NCBI RefSeq assembly: GCF_008831265.1
Contig: NZ_VTTH01000002.1
Location: forward strand, 248,001-312,000
Direction: 5' to 3'
Origin: Lacisediminimonas profundi
Lineage (GTDB): Bacteria > Pseudomonadota > Gammaproteobacteria > Burkholderiales > Burkholderiaceae_D
Length of the DNA stretch: 64,000 bases
The notes below the pieces were generated by a model. The model did no database searches. It saw only the letters and a list, made by a program, of their open reading frames with translations, and was not told the DNA's origin. Both the position numbers and the translations under genes were made by a program. Shown one piece after another: positions 51,389 through 60,019 of this stretch; position 1 is the first letter of the stretch; the number at the start of each line of letters is the position of its first letter.

Positions 51389-53341
51389 TCATGTAGTGGA
51401 TATCGCCATCCGCTGCGCCAGCCCGGCATACGCCTGGCCGCTTGCCGCATCGGTCTTGCGCAGGAAGGCTTCAAACATCAGCAATGCCCACAACGCAGCG
51501 GAATGGTCGCTGGCACCTGACAGATGCTGGCTGACCAAGCTGGCGATGCATTGCATGTCGAAGTAGCCGGTGGCACCCAGTCGTGGCCCCAGCAGGGCGG
51601 CCTGCATCGGCTGGCGCAGGGGGCCGCGCAGCCACACGGCAAGCGGCACCGAGAATCCCTTTTTGGAACGGTACAGCAGTGCATGCGGCAGGCTGGGCTC
51701 CATCGCCTTCTTCAACAAATACTTGCCTTCGCCGCCGCGCAGCTTGAGCGAAGAGGGAAGGGTGGCGGCCCACTCCACGAACTGATGGTCCAGCAGAGGC
51801 ACCCGAACCTCCAGTCCATGCGCCATGCTGGCCCGGTCCACCTTGGTCAGGATGTCTCCCGGCAACCAGGTCTTGAAGTCCAGGTACTGGATGGTGGCGA
51901 GCGCATCCCCATCCGGTGCATTGCGGGCATGTGCGCGCATCATGTCGCTGGCCTGGAAACCCTGCAACTGCCTCTTGAATGCCGGGCTGAAGAGTTGCGC
52001 TCGCTGGCGGTCGGTCATCAGGGACACGCCGTGGAAATAGCCATCGGGCAGATCGCGTGCCAGGGATTCGAAGGTGCTCCTGGCGCGCAGCACGCGTGGC
52101 GCCCAGTCGGCCTTCGGATACCAGCGGCCAAGCGCACCGAACAAGGGCCGCCGCAGCGCCGGCGGCAACAGCTGGCGTAGCCGGTCCTCCGCCACCGCAT
52201 GACGATAGCGGCGGTAGCCGGCAAAATTTTCATCGCCGCCATCGCCGGACAATGCCACCTTGACGCGCCTGGCGGCCAGTTGGCATACCCGGTAGGTCGG
52301 AATCGCGGAGCTGTCGGCGAACGGTTCGTCGTACAGCCATGCCAGCAAATCGACCAGGCCGAAGTCGTCGCTGCGCACCAGTTCCGACTGATGGTCGGTG
52401 CCGTAGCGGCTGGCCACTGCCTGCGCATAACCGGATTCGTCGAACTCCGGGCGGTCGAAGGCGATGTTGCTGGTCAGCACCGGACTCTGCTGCAAGCCGG
52501 CCATGGTGGCCACCACCGCGCTCGAGTCGACGCCCCCCGAGAGGAAGGCGCCGAGCGGCACATCGGCCATCAGGTGCGACTGCACTGCTACCCGCAGGCG
52601 CTCGCGCAGTTCGAATGCCTCGTCTGCAATATTTGCCGCCTTTTCCGGGCCGGGGCGGAAGGAAAGATCCCAATACTGGCGTTCCACCGGCGGTCCGCAT
52701 CGTCGGCCGACCGCGAGCGTGTGCCCGGGCGGCAGCTTGCGCACATGGGCGAAAATCGTCAGCGGGTCGGGAATGTATCCATAACCGAAATAGGCTTCGA
52801 CCGCCTGCGGCTCCAGGCTCCGGTCCAACTGCGGCAGCGCCAGCAGCGTCTTGAGTTCCGAGCCGAAGGCGAAGGTGCCGTCGGGCAGCAGCGCATGAAA
52901 AAGCGGCTTGATGCCGATCCGGTCGCGCGCCAGGAACAGGCTTTGCCGCTGGCGGTCCCAGATGGCGAAGGTGAACATTCCCTGCAAGCGCCTGACGCAG
53001 TCCTCGCCCCACGCCTGCCATGCGTGGACGATGACTTCGGTGTCGCTGTGGGTCAGGAACTCGTGCCCCAGCTTCCTGAGCTCCGCAGTCAGTGCGCGGA
53101 AATTGTAGATCTCGCCGTTGAACACGATCGCCACGCTGCCATCAGCGCTGAACAAGGGTTGCTGCCCGCCCTCCAGGTCGATGATGGAGAGCCGGCGATG
53201 GCCCAGGGCGACGCCGGGCTCCAGGTGGAGCGCCCCCTGGTCCGGTCCCCGGTGGTGTTGCGATTCGTTCATCGCATGCACCAACCCGCGCTCGAAGCGG
53301 CGCCAGCCGGTGGTGTCGAACAGGCCTGTTATTCCGCACAT
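51389..53341 (-). CDS. Glutamine-hydrolysing amidotransferase (asparagine-synthase family, exosortase A-system type)
   Basis: 650 aa. N-terminal class II glutaminase domain with the catalytic Cys2 (MCGITGLFD), GHRRLSIIDLEGGQQPLFSA and VFNGEIYNFRAL; C-terminal synthetase domain with the PP-loop LGAFLSGGVDSSAVVATMAG and KVALSGDGGDENFAGYRRYR. Such enzymes in EPS loci probably amidate a uronic acid carboxyl group, which fits the UDP-HexNAc dehydrogenase encoded at 41786. ATG at 53341 overlaps the preceding glycosyltransferase gene by 13 nt. Confidence 0.92.
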   Translation of the reverse strand: MCGITGLFDTTGWRRFERGLVHAMNESQHHRGPDQGALHLEPGVALGHRRLSIIDLEGGQQPLFSADGSVAIVFNGEIYNFRALTAELRKLGHEFLTHSDTEVIVHAWQAWGEDCVRRLQGMFTFAIWDRQRQSLFLARDRIGIKPLFHALLPDGTFAFGSELKTLLALPQLDRSLEPQAVEAYFGYGYIPDPLTIFAHVRKLPPGHTLAVGRRCGPPVERQYWDLSFRPGPEKAANIADEAFELRERLRVAVQSHLMADVPLGAFLSGGVDSSAVVATMAGLQQSPVLTSNIAFDRPEFDESGYAQAVASRYGTDHQSELVRSDDFGLVDLLAWLYDEPFADSSAIPTYRVCQLAARRVKVALSGDGGDENFAGYRRYRHAVAEDRLRQLLPPALRRPLFGALGRWYPKADWAPRVLRARSTFESLARDLPDGYFHGVSLMTDRQRAQLFSPAFKRQLQGFQASDMMRAHARNAPDGDALATIQYLDFKTWLPGDILTKVDRASMAHGLEVRVPLLDHQFVEWAATLPSSLKLRGGEGKYLLKKAMEPSLPHALLYRSKKGFSVPLAVWLRGPLRQPMQAALLGPRLGATGYFDMQCIASLVSQHLSGASDHSAALWALLMFEAFLRKTDAASGQAYAGLAQRMAISTT

Positions 53342-54543
53342 CGCGGCCTCGACTCATGCATGCCGGCGCCGGTCTTGTTCTTGCATAGCGTGTCGTACAC
53401 CTCGATATAGTTTCCGACCATGGCCTGGATGCTGAAGTGCTGCTGGACCCGCTCGCGGCCGCGTGCGCCTTGCTCCCGCGCGCTTTGCGGGTCGCGAACA
53501 TAGGCAAGCATGGCCTGCGCCAGCGCTTCGGTATCGCGCACCGGAACCAGCGTTCCGGTCACGCCGTCGAGCACCAGGTCGGGAACGCCACCCACCGGCG
53601 TAGCGATCACCGGCAGGCCGCTGGCCATGGCCTCAAGCAGGGCTACCGGCGTGCCTTCGCTTAGCGAAGGCAAGACAAACAGGGAGAGCCCATGCATGAT
53701 TTCTGCAACGTCGGAGCGGGCTCCGGTGACCGTGATCACATCGCCCAGGCCTTCTTCCTGCACCCGATGCCTGACCGACGGCAATTGGTCCCCTTCGCCA
53801 ACGATGGTCAGGCGCAAGCGGCCGGCATCCCGGGCGTCGCATAACTGGCGCAGCCGCAGGAACGCATCGATCAGGCCATGAGGATTCTTGATTTCGGTGA
53901 TGCGGCACACTACGCCGATGACGAACAAGCCGTCCTCCATGGCGGGCTGCGAGGCCGACACCGGCAACGGCAACGGCCGGTAGTGTTCCGTGTCGACGCC
54001 GTTCATGATCAAGCGGTTCTTGGACTCCGGAACCGCAATCACATCTGCCAGCCACTCATTCAGGTCACGCGACACGGTCACGAACATGTCGATGAAAGGG
54101 CGCATCGCCCGCCGCAGTTGGTTGTGGCGGCGGTTGGTCCCGGCTATGTCCCCGGCATGGCGCCCATGTTCGGCATGAACCCGGACCGGCACCCGGGCCA
54201 ATGCCCCCGCCAACGCATATTCGACGCCCGCCACGTTGTAGGTATGAAGTACCGTCGGGCGCAGTTCGCGCAGCAGCCGGTATACCTGCCAGTGGCTTTC
54301 CAGCCCGATGCCGGGTCCTTTGTCCAGCGAATGAATCACCGCGCCGGAGGCAGAGATCGAGCGGCTGAAATCGGTGTACCCCTCCAGGCAGATGATTGCA
54401 TGCCGGTAGCGCCCGGCCGGGATGCGGTTCACGCACTCGGAAACCAGCTTCTCCATGCCGCCGAAATCGAAGCGGTATAGCAGGTGCACCACCAGCGGCG
54501 GTGTGGACACTGCTTCGGGGTGGCCGCGCTCAGCGAAGTTCAT
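53329..54543 (-). CDS. Glycosyltransferase, exosortase A-system GT4 group (second type)
   Basis: 404 aa from ATG at 54543, behind GGGAGC. The start PLVVHLLYRFDFGGMEKLVS is characteristic of an exosortase/EpsH-associated sugar transferase group. N-domain has LHTYNVAGVEYALAGALARV and HAEHGRHAGD; C-domain has NRLIMNGVDTEHYRPLPLPV and LFVLPSLSEGTPVALLEAMA with the EX7E motif. An upstream open frame in the same register lies antiparallel to nothing useful and is ignored. In the usual exosortase A locus xrtA often lies near this gene; here the next gene overlaps directly. Confidence 0.9.
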   Translation of the reverse strand: MNFAERGHPEAVSTPPLVVHLLYRFDFGGMEKLVSECVNRIPAGRYRHAIICLEGYTDFSRSISASGAVIHSLDKGPGIGLESHWQVYRLLRELRPTVLHTYNVAGVEYALAGALARVPVRVHAEHGRHAGDIAGTNRRHNQLRRAMRPFIDMFVTVSRDLNEWLADVIAVPESKNRLIMNGVDTEHYRPLPLPVSASQPAMEDGLFVIGVVCRITEIKNPHGLIDAFLRLRQLCDARDAGRLRLTIVGEGDQLPSVRHRVQEEGLGDVITVTGARSDVAEIMHGLSLFVLPSLSEGTPVALLEAMASGLPVIATPVGGVPDLVLDGVTGTLVPVRDTEALAQAMLAYVRDPQSAREQGARGRERVQQHFSIQAMVGNYIEVYDTLCKNKTGAGMHESRPRCAE

Positions 54544-55825
54544 GGAAATGCTCCCGCGGATTGGATGCAAGCAAGGACAGCAGTGCCGGTTCCTGCGCCT
54601 GTCGGCCAGCATCCAGTGCCAGCTCGACCCGAGCCAGGTTGGGCTCCCAACCATAGCGCTCGAGAATGCGGGCTCGGGCGCGCTGGCCGAGCCGCACGCG
54701 CTGTTCCAGCGCGCCTTGGCGCAGCAGTGCCAACACCGCGTCCGAGAAGGCGGTCGCACCGGCGGCCACGATCAGCTCATCGCCATCGGTGGCATCGATG
54801 CCTTCCAGCGCTTCAGGACTGGTGACCACGGGCTTGCCCATGGCCATCGCTTCCAGCACCTTGTTCTGGACGCCGCGCGCCATGCGCAGTGGTGCGACGG
54901 CGGCCACGGCGTGGACCAGCCAGGGTCGGACATCCGGAACGGCTCCCGTGACGCGCACGCCGGGCAGCCGCGCCAGCATGCTGACTTCCTTTGCCGGGCG
55001 GGAGCCGACGATGGTGAACACGACGTCCGGCTCTTGTTCCCGTATGGCAGGCAGGACTTCGGTGGCAAACCAGCGCACCGCATCGACGTTGGGCCAGTAG
55101 TTCATGGCGCCGGTGAAGGCGATTGCGCGTTCCCCGCTCGGATAGGGGTTGGAAAAAGGCAGCCATGGAGAAAAATAGTCAGCGTCCACGCCGTTGTTGA
55201 ACCAGCCGATGCGCCCGATGCTCTCCGGCGCCACCGACGCAAACAGTCGTGCCTCGGCCGCTGACACGAACAGCGAAGCATCGAAGCTTCTTGCCGTGCT
55301 GCGTTCGTGCTCGGCCAGTAGCGTGGCCTCGCGCCGGTACAGCCAGCGCGCAAAGGAATACCAGCGCCGGCGGTCTGCATACTGCCGCCATTTGTCGGAG
55401 TCGACATCGACGAAATCGATCACGCGCACGGCATTCTCCAGCCCGGCCGCATACTGTGCCATCGACGACGAGAACACCAGCACCCGGTCAATCCCGTGCG
55501 TGCGCACCGTATCCGCAACCCAGCGCGCCATGCGCTGGTCCGCATAACAGGAGGTCGTGAACGGGGCGCCCGTCAGCAAGCCCAGGGCGCCCCGGGCACG
55601 GGTCCGGAGCGCGCCCAGGGGAACCAGCTTGACGTCCCCGCAGACCTCGCGCAGCGCGCTTTCGTGCTGCCAGTCGCGTTCGTCGTCGACGAAGGCGCCA
55701 AGGTGGACGGTGAAGCGGCCCGCCAGGTGGCGCAGCAAATGGTAGGAGCGTATCTTGTCGCCCTTGTCCGGTGGCCAGGGAACGCGGTGCGCAAGGAACA
55801 GCAGGTGTGCGGTCGCCATGGTCAT
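54530..55825 (-). CDS. Glycosyltransferase, exosortase A-system sugar transferase (first type)
   Basis: 431 aa. The start LLFLAHRVPWPPDKGDKIRS-YHLLRHLA is the hallmark of this exosortase/EpsH-associated family. C-domain: RAIAFTGAMNYWPNVDAVRW, PDVVFTIVGSRPAKEV and VAAVAPLRMARGVQNKVLEA-MAMGKPVV, the GT4 donor-site region. ATG at 55825 or 55819 could start it; AGGA spacing favours 55819. Overlaps the next glycosyltransferase by 14 nt. Cytoplasmic; donor unknown. Confidence 0.9.
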   Translation of the reverse strand: MTMATAHLLFLAHRVPWPPDKGDKIRSYHLLRHLAGRFTVHLGAFVDDERDWQHESALREVCGDVKLVPLGALRTRARGALGLLTGAPFTTSCYADQRMARWVADTVRTHGIDRVLVFSSSMAQYAAGLENAVRVIDFVDVDSDKWRQYADRRRWYSFARWLYRREATLLAEHERSTARSFDASLFVSAAEARLFASVAPESIGRIGWFNNGVDADYFSPWLPFSNPYPSGERAIAFTGAMNYWPNVDAVRWFATEVLPAIREQEPDVVFTIVGSRPAKEVSMLARLPGVRVTGAVPDVRPWLVHAVAAVAPLRMARGVQNKVLEAMAMGKPVVTSPEALEGIDATDGDELIVAAGATAFSDAVLALLRQGALEQRVRLGQRARARILERYGWEPNLARVELALDAGRQAQEPALLSLLASNPREHFHELR

Positions 55826-55828
55826 TTC

Positions 55829-56905
55829 CTAGCCCAGGTCCTTGACGATATGCGGCCCGACCGCGTTCGCTACCCAGAGCGGAAGACGCTGCCAGGCCTG
55901 GATGAATAGCCGGTACTTCGGATTGAGCGGATTGTGATCGGGTATCGATTGCGCCCGGTGCAACTGGTATTCGTAGTGCAGCGGCTGCGGCTCGAATCCC
56001 CAGTTTTTCTTGAAATCGAAGGAGCCGGTGCCGAGCTTGCTGCGGCCGAAATCGAACAGCCTGCTGCCGTGCAAGGCCGACCGTCGCATCAGCTCCCAGT
56101 ACATGAAATCGTTGCCGGCGACATCGCGCGCGGCGTCGATGCCGCCGCCATGGTAGGGCAGCACCTCGTCGCGGAAATGAAAGCTCATTACGCCGGCGAT
56201 CGTCCGGCCCTGGTGTTCCACGATCAGGCTGTCGCAGTCGCGCCGGAAGGTATCGCTCAGGAGACGGAAATACTTGCGCGGGAATGCCGGGGTGCCAAGC
56301 CGCAACAGGCTGCGCGAATAGACCTCGTACACGCGATCCGGATCCTGGCCGTCATGACTGGTCAGGCCGGCCTTGATTCCCTTCCTTACCATGGCCCGCT
56401 GTTTGCGGGGGATGGCAAGCAGGTTGGCCTCGTCATCGGCGCAGATCGCCTTGCGGAAGGTGGCGTAAAGCGGCTTCTCCGGCCAATCCGGATGGCGCCG
56501 TTCGAGATGCCGGTACTCCAGGTAGTCCACGCCAAGCCGCGCGGCCAGATCCTGCGCCGCCTGGTCCAGCGCCAGCGCAGCCGCCGGATCATCCGCAGCA
56601 ATCCCGCCGTAGACGCAGAACGGTAACGCGCGCAGTGAATGTCCGAACAGGCGGCTCCTTATCTGCGCCAGCGGAAGCACGCCGGCAATCTCGCCGTCGC
56701 GTTCGGCGTAGTAGAACCAGGTCCGGTGGCCGAAGGCGTTCTCGATCACGGTCTTCCATCCGGCGCGGTGAAAAAATGTCGCCTGCGGGCACGACTGGAC
56801 AAACCGGTCCCAGCGCGCGCCTTCGCCGCTATCCAGCTCGCGCACGTCGATCCGGCCGGCGCAGCGGGCAATATCCTGCCGTAGGACCTGGTTCAGTGCA
56901 TCCAT
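55829..56905 (-). CDS. FemAB-like GNAT-fold protein, exosortase A-system type
   Basis: 358 aa. FemAB/GNAT-like architecture: FVQSCPQATFFHRAGWKTVI, then YYAERDGEIAGVLPLAQIRS, GVDYLEYRHLERRHPDWPE, RRDCDSLIVEHQGRTIAGVM and FDFGRSKLGTGSFDFKKNWG, all features of the PEP-CTERM/EpsH-associated FemAB family. Known FemAB proteins transfer amino acids from tRNA to cell-wall precursors; in EPS loci an acyl or aminoacyl modification of the sugar is suspected but unproven. Its start overlaps the deacetylase stop by 13 nt. Confidence 0.9.
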   Translation of the reverse strand: MDALNQVLRQDIARCAGRIDVRELDSGEGARWDRFVQSCPQATFFHRAGWKTVIENAFGHRTWFYYAERDGEIAGVLPLAQIRSRLFGHSLRALPFCVYGGIAADDPAAALALDQAAQDLAARLGVDYLEYRHLERRHPDWPEKPLYATFRKAICADDEANLLAIPRKQRAMVRKGIKAGLTSHDGQDPDRVYEVYSRSLLRLGTPAFPRKYFRLLSDTFRRDCDSLIVEHQGRTIAGVMSFHFRDEVLPYHGGGIDAARDVAGNDFMYWELMRRSALHGSRLFDFGRSKLGTGSFDFKKNWGFEPQPLHYEYQLHRAQSIPDHNPLNPKYRLFIQAWQRLPLWVANAVGPHIVKDLG

Positions 56906-57804
56906 GTGCGATCGAGAAAAATCCGGTCGATCCGATCCCAGCGAAAATCATGCGCGAGCAACTCTATCCGCGATCGCATCCTGCCGAGGTTGAGATAGTG
57001 GCGCCAGCGCGTCTGCATGTTCAGGTTGCACGGCCGGGGCTGCTCGGGATCGATCTCCCAGGGATGGAAATAGAAGATGCAGGGCGCGCTGTATTCGGTG
57101 TTGACATGATTGATCATCCAGCGCGACACCGGGTACGGCAGCAGGCGGAAATAGCCGCCGCCGCCAGCTGGAAGATTGGTGTCGAGCATGCGCACCGTGG
57201 TAATGGGAATTTCCAGTAGCCCGCCATAATCCCGCGGATAGAACGGGAAACGCGGCGCATCCGCCATGCCATAGTGATCATGGCGAATCGGATAGACACT
57301 CGAGCTGTAGCGATATCCTGCCGCCTGCAGCACGTCCCACGCCCATTGGTTGCCGTGGCCGATGGAAAAGCTGGGTGCCCGATAGCCCACCACCGGCTGG
57401 CCGGTCAGCTGCTCAAGTATCAATTTTGTGGTGGACACATCGCGCAAGAAGGCCTCGGGCGTCATTTCATTCACGCGCTGATGGCCATAGCCGTGGCTGG
57501 CAACTTCATGGCCGGCCTGGTGCACCCGCTTGACCAGATGCGGATAGCGTTCTGCTATCCAGCCGAGCACGAAGAAGGTCGCCTTGATATCCAGCGCTGC
57601 GGTCAGGCCCAGGATCCATTCCATGTTGGCCTCGATCCGGCAGGCAAGATCCGGCCAGCTGTCGCGCGATATGTAAGGCGCAAAGGCAGAGACGTGGAAA
57701 TAGTCCTCGACGTCTATGCTCATTGCGTTGCGGATCGCGTCCGCCTGCGGGATATCAGCCGCCTGCGGGTGCGTCAGCAGATGCTGATACTGCGGGTGGT
57801 CCAT
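56893..57804 (-). CDS. Polysaccharide deacetylase (NodB family, exosortase A-system type)
   Basis: 303 aa. The metal site is visible as Asp in SIDVEDYFHVSAF and the two His in HEVASHGYGHQRVNEM; RAPSFSIGHGNQWAWDVLQA follows as the catalytic Arg region. C-terminal FYFHPWEIDPEQPRP is typical of the exosortase A-linked subgroup. ATG at 57804 has GGAG at good spacing (GGAGCAAACCGATG) and overlaps the 2-epimerase gene by 50 bp; ATG at 57723 is a weaker choice. It should remove N-acetyl groups from a sugar or lipid-linked glycan. No signal peptide, so a cytoplasmic substrate is likely. Confidence 0.92.
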   Translation of the reverse strand: MDHPQYQHLLTHPQAADIPQADAIRNAMSIDVEDYFHVSAFAPYISRDSWPDLACRIEANMEWILGLTAALDIKATFFVLGWIAERYPHLVKRVHQAGHEVASHGYGHQRVNEMTPEAFLRDVSTTKLILEQLTGQPVVGYRAPSFSIGHGNQWAWDVLQAAGYRYSSSVYPIRHDHYGMADAPRFPFYPRDYGGLLEIPITTVRMLDTNLPAGGGGYFRLLPYPVSRWMINHVNTEYSAPCIFYFHPWEIDPEQPRPCNLNMQTRWRHYLNLGRMRSRIELLAHDFRWDRIDRIFLDRTWMH

Positions 57805-58996
57805 CGGTTTGCTCCATGATGTGGTGATCCATCCAGACTTCGCTATCCATCCGATCGCCTATCCAGTCGCGCAGCACATCGGCGATGCGGATCGAAGCCT
57901 TGCCGTCCCAATAAGCCGGGATTCTTCCTGTCTTGCCGCCGTGCAGCAGCACATCGTCGACCGCCGCCAGTATCCTGGCCGGGTCGCGTCCCACCACCGT
58001 ATTGGTCCCCTCGATCACCGTGACCGGACGCTCGGTCGCCTCGCGCAGCGTCAGGCATGGCACGCCCAGGGCTGTGGTTTCTTCCTGTATGCCGCCGGAA
58101 TCGGTCAGCACCAGGCGCGCATCCTTCATCAGCCCGAGCATCTCCAGGTAGCCGGCCGGCGCAAGCAGCGCGACCCGGCCAGCGCGCACCCGCGGCAGCA
58201 AGCCGAATTTTTCCAGCATGGCCGCTGTGCGCGGATGCACCGGAAACAGGACCGGTAGCGCACGGCTCACCTGCGAGATAACATCCGCCAGAGTGGCCAG
58301 CACCGCGGGGTCGTCGACGTTGGAGGGACGGTGCAGCGTCAACACCGCGTAGTTTCCCGCCCGTAGCTTGAACCGATCCCGATCCACAGGACTGACGCTC
58401 TGTTCGAAGCTTACGGCCCGCCCGAGGCTGGCGCGCAGCGTGTCGATCATCACGTTGCCGACGTGATGGATCGCGCCTGCCGGTATGCCTTCGCGCAGCA
58501 GGTTGTCGCGGGCATCGCTCTCGGTGGTGAACAGCAGGGTCGAGATCTGGTCGGTCAGGACGCGGTTGATCTCCTCCGGCATGCTGCGGTCGAAGCTGCG
58601 CAAGCCGGCTTCCACATGGATCACGGGCACCTGCTTCTTTGCGGCGACCAGCGCGCAGGCCAGGGTCGAATTGACGTCGCCGACCACCAGCAACGCGCGC
58701 GGCGCGAGTCGCTCCAGCGCCGGCTCGAAGCGGCGCATGATCTCGGCTGTTTGCATGGCATGGGAACCGGGCCCCACCTCGAGATCGATATCCGGACGCG
58801 GGATGCCGAGCGCCTCGAAATATTGACGGCTCATTGCCTGGTCATAGTGCTGCCCGGTATGCAGCAGCGTCACGCGTAGCGCCGGCGCCTGGGTAGCGAG
58901 GGCAGCGATGACCGGCGCGATCTTCATGAAATTCGGGCGGGCGCCGACCACGCACATGATGTCGCAGCCGTCCCGGCGGTCGGGGTTCGTGCTCAT
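57755..58996 (-). CDS. wecB: UDP-N-acetylglucosamine 2-epimerase (non-hydrolysing)
   Basis: 413 aa from ATG at 58996, behind AAGGA; a 97-codon open stretch upstream is antisense-like noise within the ATPase gene. Family motifs: VVGARPNFMKIAPVIAALAT, LLHTGQHYDQAMS, HVEAGLRSFDRSMPEEINR and TDSGGIQEETTALGVPCLTL, with RPVTVIEGTNTVVG. It interconverts UDP-GlcNAc and UDP-ManNAc in the cytoplasm. With the UDP-HexNAc dehydrogenase at 41786 it would make UDP-ManNAcA. Start forms TGATG with the upstream ATPase stop. Confidence 0.93.
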   Translation of the reverse strand: MSTNPDRRDGCDIMCVVGARPNFMKIAPVIAALATQAPALRVTLLHTGQHYDQAMSRQYFEALGIPRPDIDLEVGPGSHAMQTAEIMRRFEPALERLAPRALLVVGDVNSTLACALVAAKKQVPVIHVEAGLRSFDRSMPEEINRVLTDQISTLLFTTESDARDNLLREGIPAGAIHHVGNVMIDTLRASLGRAVSFEQSVSPVDRDRFKLRAGNYAVLTLHRPSNVDDPAVLATLADVISQVSRALPVLFPVHPRTAAMLEKFGLLPRVRAGRVALLAPAGYLEMLGLMKDARLVLTDSGGIQEETTALGVPCLTLREATERPVTVIEGTNTVVGRDPARILAAVDDVLLHGGKTGRIPAYWDGKASIRIADVLRDWIGDRMDSEVWMDHHIMEQTDGPPAVSASADAPAGG

Positions 58997-60003
58997 CAGC
59001 GGTCCTTCCCGGAAGCTCCGTTCATGCGGCTTGGCGTCACCAGCTTGCGCAGGGCGTCGAGCATCGACGCCAGGGACGACTCCATGCGCTCGACTTGCTC
59101 CTGCACCTGTTCGATTTGCTGCTGTCCAGCCGCGGCGGCAGCGCCGGCGCTGGACGAGCCGATCTGTTGCATCATTGTCGGCGGCACGCTGAACTCCTGT
59201 TGCAGGTCGTCTATCACCTGCTGGACTTCCAGGCCGCCGAAGTGATGCAGCTCCTCCAGGTATCCCATCAGGAACAGGCGGTCGCACAGCGTATTGATAT
59301 TGCGCGGAATGCCGCCGGCATGGCTATGGATCGCGCGGTGCGCATCGCCGTCTATTTCGGGGTCGTTGCGCCAGCCAACACGATGCAGGCGATGCTCGAT
59401 ATAGGTCCTGGTTTCGTCCTCGTCGAGCGGGCCCAGGTGATAGGTTGCCCGCACCCGCTGGCGCAGCTGCGACATTTCGACGCTCATCATTGTTTCCCGG
59501 AACTCCGGCTGTCCGAGCAGGAAGGTCTGCAGCATCGGCGTGTCGCCGATGTGCAGGTTGGACAGCATGCGCAGTTCTTCCAGCGCGGGCCGTGACAGGT
59601 TCTGGGCTTCGTCGACGATCAGCAAGAGCCGCTTGCCGCGGCCATGGCATTCGTTCATGAACATTTCAAGCCGCATCAGCATGGCGGCCTTGCTGATGTT
59701 TTCGAACGGCTGCCTGAATGCTGCCAATACCATCCGCAATACGTCGACCGAGTTGTCGAGCGCACTGTTGACGATATTGGCCACCACGATCCGGTCGGCC
59801 GGCAAGCGGCGGCACAGGTTACGCACCAGCGTGGTCTTGCCAGCGCCAACATCGCCGGTGATGACGATGAATCCCTCGTCCTGCGACAGGCCGTACTGCA
59901 AATAGGCCATTGCCCGGCTGTGGCCCTTGCTGCCAAAGAAAAAATCCGGATCTGGCTTGAGCTGGAAGGGCTTGGCGTTGAAACCGTAATAGTCGTTGTA
60001 CAT
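58996..60003 (-). CDS. AAA ATPase, exosortase A-system (ExeA-like)
   Basis: 335 aa. Starts MYNDYYGFNAKPFQLKPDPD-FFF, the ExeA/GspA-like opening of the exosortase A-associated ATPase family. Walker A GDVGAGKTTLVRNL (~51-64), Walker B LLLIVDEAQNLSRPALEELR (~126-145), and GIPRNINTLCDRLFLMGYLE as the lid. The C-terminal ~50 residues form a Gln/Glu-rich coiled-coil stretch. The role is unclear; relatives are thought to help assemble export machinery. Start lies 16 bp after the outer-membrane protein stop. Confidence 0.92.
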   Translation of the reverse strand: MYNDYYGFNAKPFQLKPDPDFFFGSKGHSRAMAYLQYGLSQDEGFIVITGDVGAGKTTLVRNLCRRLPADRIVVANIVNSALDNSVDVLRMVLAAFRQPFENISKAAMLMRLEMFMNECHGRGKRLLLIVDEAQNLSRPALEELRMLSNLHIGDTPMLQTFLLGQPEFRETMMSVEMSQLRQRVRATYHLGPLDEDETRTYIEHRLHRVGWRNDPEIDGDAHRAIHSHAGGIPRNINTLCDRLFLMGYLEELHHFGGLEVQQVIDDLQQEFSVPPTMMQQIGSSSAGAAAAAGQQQIEQVQEQVERMESSLASMLDALRKLVTPSRMNGASGKDR

Positions 60004-60019
60004 TCAGGGCACCACATTG

